Source of the DNA: Lachnospiraceae bacterium
Lineage (GTDB): Bacteria > Bacillota > Clostridia > Lachnospirales > Lachnospiraceae
Direction of reading: 5' to 3'
Length of the DNA: 64,000 nucleotides
Assembly: GCA_902362715.1 (NCBI GenBank)
Contig: CABIXN010000006.1
Location: 103,115-167,114 of the forward strand
The position numbers and the translations under genes were made by a program. Positions within the stretch are counted from its first letter, which is position 1, and every line of letters starts with the position of its first letter. Shown one piece after another: positions 8,489 through 17,542 of this stretch. The notes under the pieces were generated by a model. That model was not told where the DNA came from and ran no database searches. It was given only the letters and a program-made list of their open reading frames with translations.

Positions 8489-9313
8489 TCATATCCGGCC
8501 TTCTGAAAACCGACAGAGCATTTCATTGGTCAGGGTAAAATCATCACAAACCATAGAAAGTTCTTCTCTGGAAACCCATTTCGCCATTGAAAGCTCATCC
8601 TCCTGGATGGTGATCTTATCACTGCCGTCAAGTTCACAAAAAAAGCCAAACAGGAGGCTTTCGGAAAAAGGCCATGGCTGGCATTTATAATATCTCAGAT
8701 TTTTTACTTTGACGCCGGTTTCTTCAAAAACTTCCCGGTGAACGGTTTCCTCAATGGTTTCTCCGATTTCTGTGAAACCGGCCACCAGAGCATACCGTCC
8801 CCGGTCCGGCCCCTTATATTTTGTTACAAGAATTTTATCTTCATGAATAACCGCAGCAATTACACAGGGGCTGATTTTAGGATATTCCATATTGTTACAG
8901 TCCGGACAGCGCATCATCCGTTCCTTTTCATCCGGCACCAGTTCCCGGCCACAGCGGCCGCAGTATTTGTGGCTGTCATACCAGCCTGCCAGCTGCATAG
9001 CAACCAGCCCCGCAAAGGCCAGATGCTTTGGAGCGGCAGGTCTGAGAAAATGAATTTTTCGCAGCTCATATCCATCCAGGAAAAGATTGCGGCACAGAAA
9101 GAACCTGGTATCATTGATGGCAAACAAATATGTAAACATTCCCATTTTTCTGATATTCTCAGGAAGTTCATTATAAACAGGATAGCTGATTGTCCCATCC
9201 TGCTCCTTTAACAGGATTTTTCCATCTGTAATTCCAATAACAAAATCCTCTCCTGCAGGACTCATATTCTGATATTCATTATGATAAATAAACGGTTCTA
9301 TTTCCTGAAACAT
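8489..9313 (-). CDS. nudC: NAD(+) diphosphatase NudC (Nudix hydrolase)
   Basis: A 274-residue enzyme that cleaves NAD(H) to NMN(H) and AMP and in some bacteria decaps NAD-capped RNA. Seen: a zinc ribbon (CGRCGRELV, then CPDCNN), the Nudix box GFTEIGETIEETVHREVFEE, and CQPWPFSESLLFGF, the local form of the SQPWPF signature that marks the NADH-specific group. The first serine is replaced by cysteine. A GAGG ribosome-binding site lies just before the ATG. It follows cobA-hemD by 67 bases on the same strand. Confidence 0.92.
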   Translation of the reverse strand: MFQEIEPFIYHNEYQNMSPAGEDFVIGITDGKILLKEQDGTISYPVYNELPENIRKMGMFTYLFAINDTRFFLCRNLFLDGYELRKIHFLRPAAPKHLAFAGLVAMQLAGWYDSHKYCGRCGRELVPDEKERMMRCPDCNNMEYPKISPCVIAAVIHEDKILVTKYKGPDRGRYALVAGFTEIGETIEETVHREVFEETGVKVKNLRYYKCQPWPFSESLLFGFFCELDGSDKITIQEDELSMAKWVSREELSMVCDDFTLTNEMLCRFSEGRI

Positions 9314-9380
9314 TCTGCCTCATTCTCTTTCCTTTGTATTCTGTATTTTTTATATCTCCAGGACTTTACTCCCCGGACTT

Positions 9381-10895
9381 TTACCCCAGATGGTGTTTTA
9401 ACTTTATTACCAGATCTGTCAGTGAATCTATCGTTGCCTGTTCTGCCATATAAGTTTTCATGCCAAACTCATCCGCCGCAGCTTTCGTCTGTTTTCCGAT
9501 GCAGGCAGCTGTCACCTTTGTATAATCCAGCCCCGGCACTGCATTGACAAACCCTCTGACAGTAGATGCGCTGGTGAATACCGCACAGTGCAGTCCCGTC
9601 TGTTCAAAAAATTTTACCTCATCCACCAGTTCTGACTGTTCATAAACAGTATCATAAATAGGCAGGTCTGTAACCGCCAGATCATCTCTGACCTGCAGCG
9701 CTTCCAGAAGTTCCTTTGTTCCAATAGCTGCTCTCGGAATCAAAATGCGGGCTCCGGGCTCACATTTAGCCGCCAGTTCTTCTCCCAGCGCCTTTCCGTC
9801 AAACACCTTTGGCATCAGATCCGGAAAAATTCCCCGCTCTTCCAATGCTCTGCCCGTCCCGGTTCCCAGAGCGGCAATTTTCAGATTCCCCAAACGCCGG
9901 ATATCCATACGAAGCTCCCTCATATACTCATCAAAGAAAATCCTCACACCGCTTGGACTGGTAAAGGCCATCCACTGATAACTGTCAATACATTCCAGTT
10001 CTTTCTTTATTTCAGTCCGGTCCTTTACCGCAGATACAGCAATGGCCGGAAGCTCTAACACTTCAGCTCCCTGCATTCTCAGCTTTTCTGCCATAACAGA
10101 AGTCAGTTCTTTAGGTCTGGTAACCAGTACCTTACACCCAAACAGCGGGAGATACTCATACCAGGAAAACTTATCCGCATTTTCACAGACGCCGCCTACC
10201 ACAATAATAGCCGGTGTTTTTATTCCCTGCCGCTCCACCTGAGCCTTTAACTGAGACACCGTCGATACTATTTTTTTCTGTCCTGCGGTTGTTCCCTGCT
10301 GAAGAACCGCCGCCGGAGTGTCGGGAGCCATACCGGCTCTGATCAGATTCGTGCAGATATCTTCAAGGGCTGTTACCCCCATTAAAAATACAAGGGTTCC
10401 TTTTGTATCCACCAGCGCTTTAAAGTTAATATCATATTCCTGGCCGGCCTTTTTATGACCGGTGATAATATGAACCGATGAACAGTAATCCCGGTGGGTT
10501 ACTGGAATACCGTTATAGGCGGGCACTGCAATGGAGGAAGTCACACCGGGAACTACTTCAAAGGGAATCTGATGCTCCTTTAAAAGCTCCAGCTCTTCAC
10601 CGCCTCTTCCAAATAAAAACGGGTCTCCTCCTTTTAAACGCACTACCCGATATCCTTTTTGGGCCTCTTTCAGTAAAATCCGGTTAATCTGATCCTGGGG
10701 AACCAGATGATGTCCGGCCCGCTTTCCAACGTTAATGGTTTTCACGCCCTTTGGCACCATGGCCAGCACGCCGTCTCCCACCAGGCTGTCATAAACTACC
10801 ACTTCCGCCTGCTCCAGTATTTTTTTCCCTTTTAATGTAAATAATCCAATATCTCCGGGGCCTGCACCTACAAGCCATACTTTCCCACTTTTCAT
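9381..10895 (-). CDS. cobA-hemD: CobA-HemD fusion: uroporphyrinogen-III C-methyltransferase / uroporphyrinogen-III synthase
   Basis: A 504-residue fusion common in Clostridia. The N-terminal half (about 1-245) is SUMT: VWLVGAGPGDIGLFTLKG, VVRLKGGDPFLFGRGGEE and PVTHRDY are its SAM-binding and catalytic motifs. The C-terminal half (about 250-504) is HemD, which closes hydroxymethylbilane to uroporphyrinogen III (FTSPSGVRIFFDEY, FTSASTVRGFV). The protein therefore makes the ring and commits it by two methylations to precorrin-2, the entry to siroheme and cobalamin. Its ATG overlaps the hemC stop by four bases, giving tight coupling. Confidence 0.95.
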   Translation of the reverse strand: MKSGKVWLVGAGPGDIGLFTLKGKKILEQAEVVVYDSLVGDGVLAMVPKGVKTINVGKRAGHHLVPQDQINRILLKEAQKGYRVVRLKGGDPFLFGRGGEELELLKEHQIPFEVVPGVTSSIAVPAYNGIPVTHRDYCSSVHIITGHKKAGQEYDINFKALVDTKGTLVFLMGVTALEDICTNLIRAGMAPDTPAAVLQQGTTAGQKKIVSTVSQLKAQVERQGIKTPAIIVVGGVCENADKFSWYEYLPLFGCKVLVTRPKELTSVMAEKLRMQGAEVLELPAIAVSAVKDRTEIKKELECIDSYQWMAFTSPSGVRIFFDEYMRELRMDIRRLGNLKIAALGTGTGRALEERGIFPDLMPKVFDGKALGEELAAKCEPGARILIPRAAIGTKELLEALQVRDDLAVTDLPIYDTVYEQSELVDEVKFFEQTGLHCAVFTSASTVRGFVNAVPGLDYTKVTAACIGKQTKAAADEFGMKTYMAEQATIDSLTDLVIKLKHHLG

Positions 10896-11776
10896 CCGTC
10901 TACTTCCTTCTTTAATTCTGCCGCCAGCATCCGTCCCAGGTCTTCGGCATTAGCCCGCTTCCCTTCTGCTGATTTTTTTCTGTAAATCTGTTTCTCTTCA
11001 CTATAATAAAGTCCCGTCAGATGCACACTCTCACCTTCTGCCCTTGCAAAAGCCGCCACCGGGGAAGAACATCCGCCGTTCAGATAGGCAACAAAGGCCC
11101 GCTCAGCCAAAGCCTCCACCGCAGCATCTGCATCCTGGTAGTCTTTCAGATAAGAATAGTCTTCTCCGCATCTGCCCTGAACCGCAAGGATTCCCTGACC
11201 GGCCGCAGGCAGTATTTCCTCCGGTGAAAAGTATCTTGAAATACGTGATTCTAATCCCAGTCGTTTTAATCCCGCAGCCGCCAGAATTGTTGCGCCATAT
11301 AACCCGTCATCCAGCTTTTTTAAACGCGTCTGCACATTTCCCCTGATACTCTCAAAAGATGCCTTTGGATAAAGTTCTTTTAGCTGAAGAATTCTTCTGA
11401 AACTGGAACATCCAATAGGTTTGGAAAAATCAATTTCGGTTTTTCCCGCTGGCAGTATCAGCGCATCCCTGGGATCTTCCCGTTTTGAGAAGGCTATTAT
11501 AGGAAGCTCCTCTGAAATCTCCATGGGCATATCTTTCAGAGAATGCACCGACAAATCACTTCTTCTCTCCATCAGTGCCCTATCTAGTTCTTTTACAAAC
11601 AGTCCCTTTCCTCCCACTTTATCAAGTGTCCGGTCCAGAATCATATCCCCGGTTGTCTTCATTGTCAGCAGTGAGATTTCCGTTTCCGGAAGATTTTTTT
11701 TAAGATATGACCGCACCATTTCACTTTGAATCACTGCCAGTCTGCTCTCCCGGCTTCCGATAACAATTTTTTTCAT
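10892..11776 (-). CDS. hemC: Hydroxymethylbilane synthase (porphobilinogen deaminase)
   Basis: A 294-residue enzyme that joins four porphobilinogens into hydroxymethylbilane. Seen: IGSRESRLAVIQSE at the start, the substrate-binding HSLKDMPME, the RGNVQTRL loop and the cofactor-attachment loop LNGGCSSPVAA, whose cysteine carries the dipyrromethane. The length is slightly below the usual 300-310. It overlaps both neighbours by four bases, so hemA, sirC, hemC and cobA-hemD form one tightly packed operon. Confidence 0.96.
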   Translation of the reverse strand: MKKIVIGSRESRLAVIQSEMVRSYLKKNLPETEISLLTMKTTGDMILDRTLDKVGGKGLFVKELDRALMERRSDLSVHSLKDMPMEISEELPIIAFSKREDPRDALILPAGKTEIDFSKPIGCSSFRRILQLKELYPKASFESIRGNVQTRLKKLDDGLYGATILAAAGLKRLGLESRISRYFSPEEILPAAGQGILAVQGRCGEDYSYLKDYQDADAAVEALAERAFVAYLNGGCSSPVAAFARAEGESVHLTGLYYSEEKQIYRKKSAEGKRANAEDLGRMLAAELKKEVDG

Positions 11777-12240
11777 AACTTTTCTATCCTTTCCCGCAGC
11801 TGCCGGGCCCGGCCATGGCTGCTTCCCCCGGCATTCACACCTATTACGTCAGCTCCCCGTTTCACGATTCCCGGGAAATAAAAATCACACTGAATTTTAT
11901 CTGATGCATTATTAACAATAGCTCCCTCATCGTGTCCGTCCTGACAGATCTTTGCATTCAATTCCCGATTATCTGTAGCGGCCAGCACCATATACATCCC
12001 TTTACAGCAGTCCGGCTCATAGGGTTTACATAATATATTTATTTGTGACCTGCCAGAAAGCTCCCGGACAGTTTCTGAAATCTCCGGCGCCACCACTGTT
12101 ATATCCGCCCCAAACTGAGCCAGCACAGCAATTCTCCGGGCGGCTATGTTTCCGGCCCCTGCCACCAGTATTTTTTTCTTCCACAAATCTATAAATAACG
12201 GAAAATAGCCGGTTTCCTCCGGTCTTTCATTACTCGTCAT
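11773..12240 (-). CDS. Precorrin-2 dehydrogenase (SirC/CysG N-terminal type)
   Basis: A 155-residue NAD-dependent enzyme that oxidises precorrin-2 to sirohydrochlorin. Seen: FPLFIDLWKKKILVAGAGNI, the Rossmann loop AGAGNIAARR, VVAPE, a DNRELNAKI segment and the C-terminal AGGSSHGRARQLR. It is shorter than Met8/CysG N-terminal domains (about 200-220 residues), lacking most of the dimerisation tail, so whether it also acts as a ferrochelatase is doubtful. It overlaps the end of hemA and the start of hemC. Its product is the substrate of the CbiK domain encoded at 15768. Confidence 0.9.
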   Translation of the reverse strand: MTSNERPEETGYFPLFIDLWKKKILVAGAGNIAARRIAVLAQFGADITVVAPEISETVRELSGRSQINILCKPYEPDCCKGMYMVLAATDNRELNAKICQDGHDEGAIVNNASDKIQCDFYFPGIVKRGADVIGVNAGGSSHGRARQLRERIEKL

Positions 12241-13468
12241 ATACTTCTTCCAGTCCTTCCAGACAGTCCAGAAACTCTTCCTTATCCAGCGAATCCCTGA
12301 GACCGAAAATCAACTTCATAATCACCTTGCCAGCCGCTGTATCAATGCTGTTCTTCAGCGCTTTTTTTTGTTCCTCTTCCAGCGGAAGCCTCCCCAGAAC
12401 TTTGTGAATCCGAAGATACAAATCTTCCACGGCGCTGGCTTTCACCTCCTGAATCCTTGGAATCATATCTCTTCCCTGAAGCCAGGAGTAAAACTCTTCC
12501 ATTTCTTTATCCAGAATCCTTCGGGCCTCATTTACAGACTGCCGGACTTTATCACTCATATCGTTAAGCTTAAAATCATCAATATCATACAGCCGTACCC
12601 ACTCTAGTCCCCCAGCTTTCGGATCAATATCCCGGGGCACCGCCAGATCAATAAGAATCAGCTTTTTTCCTTTGGGCCTTATCTCCACCTGCTCTAACAA
12701 TTCTCTGGTAAGCGTAAAATTTGGACTGGCTGTGGCACTGACCACCAGATCACATTCCGGCAGAAACTCCATCCGTTCTCCGTAATTAATTCTAGAACAC
12801 CCCAGAGGAATATTCACCATTCCGCTGCGGTACTGTCTTACAGTTACCGTTACGTCTGCTCCGGTCTGCTGCAAAGACTGGGCTGCCAGCTTTCCCATTT
12901 CGCCATTTCCAATCACCATACAGGTGGAACGGTCAAAGAGAAATCCCCGCTTTTTCAGCATCAAAATCGCCTGGTCCATAGCAGTCTCATTGGCTCTGGA
13001 AAAAACTACTTTGGTTTTCACTTCCTTGGCCGCCGTGACAGCCTTCCGAAATAATACTTCCAGTACTCCATCTGTTGTAAAATTCTCTCTGGCCCAGGAC
13101 AGAGCGTCCTTCACCTGAGAAATAATCTGATCTTCCGCCAGAATCTGGGATTTCAGCCCGCAGGTCAGCCAGAACAAATGCTCGGCAGCTTCGTGTCCCT
13201 GCCGGTATATAAATGCAGATTCATACGCTTCTTTCTCAACCTGTTTCTGCCGGCAGAGCAGCTCCAGCAGATCTTCGTCAAAGGTCTCCTCTGTGCTGAG
13301 CCACAGTTCCATCCGGTTGCAGGTGGATATAATAATACAGCCCATAATCCCCGGCTGTTCCTTTAAATTCAGCATCATTTCTGCACTGCTTTTCTTCGTA
13401 AATGAGAACAATGCTCTGGTATCAACATCCGCCGTTGTATGGTCAATACCAATCATCTGAATACCCAT
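12230..13468 (-). CDS. hemA: Glutamyl-tRNA reductase
   Basis: A 412-residue protein that reduces glutamyl-tRNA(Glu) to glutamate-1-semialdehyde, the first step of C5-pathway tetrapyrrole synthesis. Seen: IDHTTADVDTRALFSF, the catalytic cysteine in ISTCNRMELW, AEDQIISQVKDAL, the NADPH loop VIGNGEMGKLAAQSL and the dimerisation helices at the end. It is the first gene of the leftward tetrapyrrole operon. GGAGGAGA precedes the ATG at 13468. A short leader of about 30 bases leaves no room for a riboswitch. Confidence 0.95.
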   Translation of the reverse strand: MGIQMIGIDHTTADVDTRALFSFTKKSSAEMMLNLKEQPGIMGCIIISTCNRMELWLSTEETFDEDLLELLCRQKQVEKEAYESAFIYRQGHEAAEHLFWLTCGLKSQILAEDQIISQVKDALSWARENFTTDGVLEVLFRKAVTAAKEVKTKVVFSRANETAMDQAILMLKKRGFLFDRSTCMVIGNGEMGKLAAQSLQQTGADVTVTVRQYRSGMVNIPLGCSRINYGERMEFLPECDLVVSATASPNFTLTRELLEQVEIRPKGKKLILIDLAVPRDIDPKAGGLEWVRLYDIDDFKLNDMSDKVRQSVNEARRILDKEMEEFYSWLQGRDMIPRIQEVKASAVEDLYLRIHKVLGRLPLEEEQKKALKNSIDTAAGKVIMKLIFGLRDSLDKEEFLDCLEGLEEVYDE

Positions 13469-13506
13469 TTTTTCTCCTCCGTTATTTCCGTTTCTCGCTA
13501 AGGAAT

Positions 13507-13535
13507 ATCATACCGGAGTTTCTTTATTTGTACAA
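13507..13535 (-). promoter_or_regulatory. Promoter of the hemA operon
   Basis: Leftward TTGTAC (13530-13535) and TATGAT (13507-13512) are separated by exactly 17 bases, placing transcription start about 30 bases before the hemA ATG. It is back to back with the cbiM promoter. Confidence 0.65.
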
Positions 13536-13658
13536 CCTATTTCCTTTGGCTGTTCTTTTAGGAAAACACCTCCAAAGCTCTTGAAAATAAGAGAATTTTT
13601 CTCAATTGTGATTTTTTTTATCTTTTTGGCGAATTTTATAGAATTTGCGGGAAAAAAA

Positions 13659-13687
13659 TTGACGCTTCAAAACTCTGCCGTTAGAAT
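13659..13687 (+). promoter_or_regulatory. Promoter of the cbiMNQO operon
   Basis: TTGACG (13659-13664) and TAGAAT (13682-13687) are 17 bases apart. The predicted leader is only about 55 bases, too short for a cobalamin riboswitch, so cobalt uptake does not appear to share the riboswitch control of the cbi operon. Confidence 0.7.
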
Positions 13688-13747
13688 GTATATCATTGAA
13701 TGAATACGATTCCTGCGTTTTTTTTACCCCAGGAGAAAGGAAAAATT

Positions 13748-14497
13748 ATGACACTCAGACAAAAAAGAATCGTTATGACTGCCACAGCCCTGGCCTTTAT
13801 TTTTGGAATTGCGCCGGCAGCCAGCGCTATGCACATTATGGAAGGATATCTTCCTGCTAAATTCTGCATTTTATGGGGAATTATCTGTATCCCATTTCTA
13901 ATTGCCGGCTTTTTTTCTATAAGAAAAACGCTGACCGAGAACCGCAGGACGCTGACCCTGCTTGCAATGGCCGGAGCTTTCGTATTTGTAATTTCATCCC
14001 TTAAGATTCCGTCGGTGACGGGAAGCTGTTCTCACATGACCGGAACCGGACTTGGAGCAATTTTATTCGGCCCTTCTGCAGTCAGCATTCTTGGCATTAT
14101 CGTACTGCTCTTCCAGGCAATTCTGCTGGCACACGGCGGACTTACTACACTGGGAGCAAATACATTTTCCATGGCAATTGCAGGCCCCTTCCTTTCTTAC
14201 GGAATTTTTATCCTCTGTCAGAAATGTAAAGTAAACCGCAGACTGTCCGTTTTTTTGGCGGCCTGTCTTGGTGATTTATTTACATACTGCATTACCGCCT
14301 TCCAGCTGGCAGCGGCATATCCGTCAGAAAGCGGCGGCATAGGCGCATCTGCGGTGAAATTTCTGGGGGTTTTCGCCCCTACCCAGATTCCCCTGGCAAT
14401 TATTGAAGGACTGATTACACTGCTGATTATCATGGCCCTTGAAAACTATGCAAAGCCTGAACTAAAAGCTCTCGGTTATTTAAAGGAGGCGAAATAA
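13748..14497 (+). CDS. cbiM: Energy-coupling-factor cobalt transporter, substrate-binding subunit CbiM
   Basis: A 249-residue membrane protein. The start at 13748 is set by AGGAGAAAGG at 13731-13740. Residues 1-26 form a signal peptide (MTATALAFIFGIAPAASA) and cleavage would expose MHIMEGYLP, the mature N-terminus whose histidine binds cobalt in CbiM/NikM proteins. Several membrane helices follow, with the conserved GSCSHMTGTGLGAILFGP. It binds and moves Co2+ with CbiN, CbiQ and CbiO. The stop overlaps the cbiN start. Confidence 0.95.
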   Translation: MTLRQKRIVMTATALAFIFGIAPAASAMHIMEGYLPAKFCILWGIICIPFLIAGFFSIRKTLTENRRTLTLLAMAGAFVFVISSLKIPSVTGSCSHMTGTGLGAILFGPSAVSILGIIVLLFQAILLAHGGLTTLGANTFSMAIAGPFLSYGIFILCQKCKVNRRLSVFLAACLGDLFTYCITAFQLAAAYPSESGGIGASAVKFLGVFAPTQIPLAIIEGLITLLIIMALENYAKPELKALGYLKEAK

Positions 14498-14877
14498 TGA
14501 ATAAATCCAAGCACAATAAAACACTTGCTATTGTCCTTATTATTGCAATTATTCTCATCGCCCTGATTCCTCTTTTCGCATTAAAAGGAGCTGAATTTGG
14601 CGGTTCTGATGACGCCGGCAGCCAGATGGTAAACGAAATCACCGGCGAGGAATATGAACCCTGGTTTACCCCGGTGCTGGAACAGGCCTTAAACGGAGAG
14701 CTTCCAGGAGAGGTGGAAAGTCTCTTTTTCTGCGTACAAACCGGCATCGGCGTTGGCATTGCCGCCTTTGTTATGGGACGCCTGGTAGAGCGCAAAAAAT
14801 GGATGAAAGAAGACCAGGAAGAAAAAGCTGACTCTGATCCTAAGTCAAAGCAGCTTCCGCCTGCAAAACAACCGTAA
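14497..14877 (+). CDS. cbiN: Cobalt transporter small subunit CbiN
   Basis: A 126-residue protein with two membrane helices (about 9-30 and 85-103) around an outside loop containing AEFGGSDDAGSQ and EYEPWFTPV, the typical CbiN pattern. It helps CbiM load metal. The C-terminal tail after the second helix is charged and slightly longer than usual. It begins on the last base of cbiM. Confidence 0.93.
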   Translation: MNKSKHNKTLAIVLIIAIILIALIPLFALKGAEFGGSDDAGSQMVNEITGEEYEPWFTPVLEQALNGELPGEVESLFFCVQTGIGVGIAAFVMGRLVERKKWMKEDQEEKADSDPKSKQLPPAKQP

Positions 14878-14886
14878 ATATATCAT

Positions 14887-14915
14887 GGGGGACGGGCTTA
14901 TAATGTCCGCCCCCC
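14887..14915 (+). other. GC-rich stem-loop between cbiN and cbiQ
   Basis: GGGGG plus CGG (14887-14895) pairs with CCG plus CCCCC (14907-14915) around one mismatch and an 11-base loop. No T-run follows, so it is not a classic terminator; it may stabilise or process the mRNA and set different levels of cbiMN and cbiQO. Confidence 0.5.
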
Positions 14916-14942
14916 CGTAAATGTAAATAAGGAGAAGTCATT

Positions 14943-15725
14943 TTGCTTCTGATTGATAAATTATGTTACTATTCCAAACTCAGATATATCAACGCCGGTG
15001 AAAAGTTTCTTTATTCCATCATTACCATCGCCGCCTGTATCATCAGCCGTTCTCTGATTATCGCACTGCTGGTATTTACCGTAAATACAGTTTTAACAGT
15101 GGCCATTGCCGGTATTTCAAAAAAACGGTACCGAAATCTGATGCTGATTCCGGTTGCTTTTCTCATCTTAAGTACACTGGCAGTTATTGTAAACCTTTCC
15201 CGTACACCAATGGATGCCTTTGCCATCCCTGTGGGAAATTTTTATATTACAGGAAGCTTCTCTTCTGTTTTCTTCGGCATACAGCTGATGGCAACTGCCC
15301 TGGCCGCAGTATCCAGTCTCTACTTTTTATCACTGAATACTCCCATGCCGGATATCCTGATGGTGCTTTCAAAGCTTCACTGTCCGGCTATGATCAGTGA
15401 ACTGATGCTTCTGATCTACCGTTTTATTTTTGTATTGCTAGAAGCCGCGGTAAGCATTATGATATCCCAGAAATCCAGGCTGGGATACAAAGACTATAAA
15501 ACCTCGCTGAAATCTTTTGGCTCCATGATCTCTGTTCTTTTTATCAGAGCCATGAAAAGATCCAACGCTTTGTATGACGCCATGGAATCCCGCTGCTACG
15601 ACGGCGCCATCCATGTCCTGAATGAAACTTCTAAACCAAATAAGAAAGAAATCACAGCAATTGTTTTCTTCACTGCAGTTCTTGCTGTGCTCACCATATT
15701 AAAAAAATCGGAACTGATCTGGTAG
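14943..15725 (+). CDS. cbiQ: Cobalt ECF transporter T component CbiQ
   Basis: A 260-residue integral membrane protein with about five helices. It uses a TTG start at 14943, eight bases after GGAG, and no ATG fits better. The coupling region SKLHCPAMISELMLLIYRFI and SKSRLGYKDYKTSLKSFGSM-like segment with the charged end of the CbiQ family are present (for example MKRSNALYDAMESRCYDG, the second coupling helix that contacts the ATPase). It transmits ATP hydrolysis by CbiO to the CbiM core. It is the third gene of the operon. Confidence 0.92.
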   Translation: MLLIDKLCYYSKLRYINAGEKFLYSIITIAACIISRSLIIALLVFTVNTVLTVAIAGISKKRYRNLMLIPVAFLILSTLAVIVNLSRTPMDAFAIPVGNFYITGSFSSVFFGIQLMATALAAVSSLYFLSLNTPMPDILMVLSKLHCPAMISELMLLIYRFIFVLLEAAVSIMISQKSRLGYKDYKTSLKSFGSMISVLFIRAMKRSNALYDAMESRCYDGAIHVLNETSKPNKKEITAIVFFTAVLAVLTILKKSELIW

Positions 15726-15767
15726 CTTTTCAGACTTTCAAATCAGTCTCCCTAAGAAAGGTTATAT

Positions 15768-17438
15768 ATGAACGATATTATTTTAAAAGCCGACAATCTT
15801 TATTTTTCTTATGATGATGAACAAAGCCACTCTCTAAACGGACTATCACTGGAAATCAAAAAAGGAAAAAAAATTGCCTTTATGGGAGCCAACGGTTCCG
15901 GTAAATCTACATTTTTCCTCTGCTGCAACGGAATCCATAAGCCTTCCCGGGGAACTCTTTATTTTAATGGAAAACCTGTAGATTATTCCCGGCAGGGACT
16001 TTTGGATTTAAGAAGCAAAGTAGGAATCGTATTTCAGGATCCCGATCATCAGTTATTCTCTGCCAGCGTCTATCAGGAAATTTCCTTTGGTATTTTAAAT
16101 CTGGGGGTTTCTGCTGAAGAAGCCCAAGAGGAGGTAGAACAGGTCATTGAACAGTTGGAGATTACCCCATTTCGGCACAAGCCAACTCACGCATTAAGCG
16201 GGGGACAAAAAAAGCAGGTGTCCATCGCAGACATTCTGGTGATGCATCCGGATATCATTATTCTAGATGAACCTGCCGCTGCCTTAGACCCCAGACATAC
16301 ATCTATGGTCAATCACATTGTAAACCAGATGACCAGCCAGGGCATTACCGTAATGATGGCAACCCATGACGTTAATTATGCCATGGAGTGGGCTGATGAA
16401 ATTGTTTTGTTAAAAGACGGAAAGCTTCTGATGCAGGGCTCCCCGGAAGACGTGTTTTCCAATAAATCCGCCCTGGCATCCACCAATCTTGAACAGCCCG
16501 CCTGCCTGCAGCTGTTTGACAGCCTGAGCAGTAAGGGTATCCTGAAAATGTCTCTGCCGGTTCCAAAAAATCTGTCTCAGCTAGAACACTACATTCAGCA
16601 GCTTTCTGCACCTGCTTTTGTCAGCTCCAGACCTCAGAGCAGGCAACCCCGGCAGGCAATTCTTGTTGTAAGCTTTGGGACCAGCTACCATGAAACCCGT
16701 AAAAAAACCATTGATGCCATCGAACAGGCTATCGGTTCAGCCTTCCCTGAGCACCGCATTTACCGGGCATGGACAAGCAAAATGATTATGAAAAAGCTCC
16801 TGAAACGGGACGGTATTAAAATTTTTAATGTAAAAGAGGCAATGGCCCAAATGGCAGCTGATGGTATCACAGATGTCATTATTCAGCCAACCCACGTTAT
16901 TAACGGTATTGAAAATGAACTTATGATTGAGGACGCTCTCTCCTGTAAGGATAATTTCCACTCCATCCGTTTTGGACCCCCGCTGCTCACCAGCAGCGAA
17001 GACAACGATGCCCTGATTTCTATTATCCACAATGCTTTTTCAGACCTGGCAGACGACGAAGCACTTGTTTTAATGGGACACGGCACCACTCATTATGCAA
17101 ACTCTATTTATGCTGCTATGGACTATACATTCAAGGATAAAGGATATCCTAATATTTTTCTGGGAACAGTGGAAGCATATCCTTCCATGGAAACACTGCT
17201 GCGTATGGTAAAGGAGCAGCATCCGAAAAAAATAATTCTGACTCCATTTATGATTGTTGCCGGCGATCATGCAGCCAATGATATGGCCGGTGATGACCCG
17301 GATTCCTGGAAATGCCAGTTTATACAGGCAGGCTTTGAAGTGGAATGTGTACTGAAAGGACTTGGTGAATATCCGGAAATCCACAATCTTTTTATCCGCC
17401 ACATTAAACAGGCCATGCAGCAGGAGCCAACCCCATAA
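15768..17438 (+). CDS. cbiO-cbiK: CbiO-CbiK fusion: cobalt transporter ATPase joined to sirohydrochlorin cobaltochelatase
   Basis: A 556-residue two-enzyme protein in a single uninterrupted frame. Residues 1-260 are the ABC ATPase CbiO: Walker A GANGSGKST (40-48), VFQDPDHQLFSASV, signature LSGGQKKQ (143-150), Walker B ILDEPAAALDP and switch His200. After a linker of about 35 residues, residues 296-550 are CbiK, the anaerobic cobalt chelatase: ILVVSFGTSYHETR, GHGTTH (His438) and PFMIVAGDHAANDMAGDD (His501). The two histidines are 63 apart, close to the 62 of the known Salmonella CbiK pair. The fusion places the enzyme that inserts Co2+ on the cytoplasmic face of the cobalt importer. CbiX is not seen, so this is the likely pathway chelatase. 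Confidence 0.95.
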   Translation: MNDIILKADNLYFSYDDEQSHSLNGLSLEIKKGKKIAFMGANGSGKSTFFLCCNGIHKPSRGTLYFNGKPVDYSRQGLLDLRSKVGIVFQDPDHQLFSASVYQEISFGILNLGVSAEEAQEEVEQVIEQLEITPFRHKPTHALSGGQKKQVSIADILVMHPDIIILDEPAAALDPRHTSMVNHIVNQMTSQGITVMMATHDVNYAMEWADEIVLLKDGKLLMQGSPEDVFSNKSALASTNLEQPACLQLFDSLSSKGILKMSLPVPKNLSQLEHYIQQLSAPAFVSSRPQSRQPRQAILVVSFGTSYHETRKKTIDAIEQAIGSAFPEHRIYRAWTSKMIMKKLLKRDGIKIFNVKEAMAQMAADGITDVIIQPTHVINGIENELMIEDALSCKDNFHSIRFGPPLLTSSEDNDALISIIHNAFSDLADDEALVLMGHGTTHYANSIYAAMDYTFKDKGYPNIFLGTVEAYPSMETLLRMVKEQHPKKIILTPFMIVAGDHAANDMAGDDPDSWKCQFIQAGFEVECVLKGLGEYPEIHNLFIRHIKQAMQQEPTP

Positions 17439-17442
17439 ATTC

Positions 17443-17464
17443 AAGTCTCGCTCTCGCGAGGCTT
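17443..17464 (+). other. Stem-loop directly after cbiO-cbiK
   Basis: AAGTCTCGC (17443-17451) pairs with GCGAGGCTT (17456-17464), a nine-bp stem with one G-T pair and a TCTC loop. No T-run follows; it may protect the mRNA 3' end. A second small hairpin, GTCAGC-TTT-GCTGAC, follows at about 17478-17492. Confidence 0.5.
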
Positions 17465-17542
17465 GGTGCGGGATTGGGGTCAGCTTTGCTGACAATATTC
17501 TATTCCAAATTGCTGCACATCTGATATATCTGCTCTGATTAC

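Noticed and set aside
13560..13620. Small overlapping hairpins (CTCTT-AAGAG and GAGAA-TTCTC) between the hemA and cbiM promoters, considered as a riboswitch or terminator.
   Set aside because: The stems are only five pairs, lie outside both transcripts and do not match any cobalamin riboswitch core.
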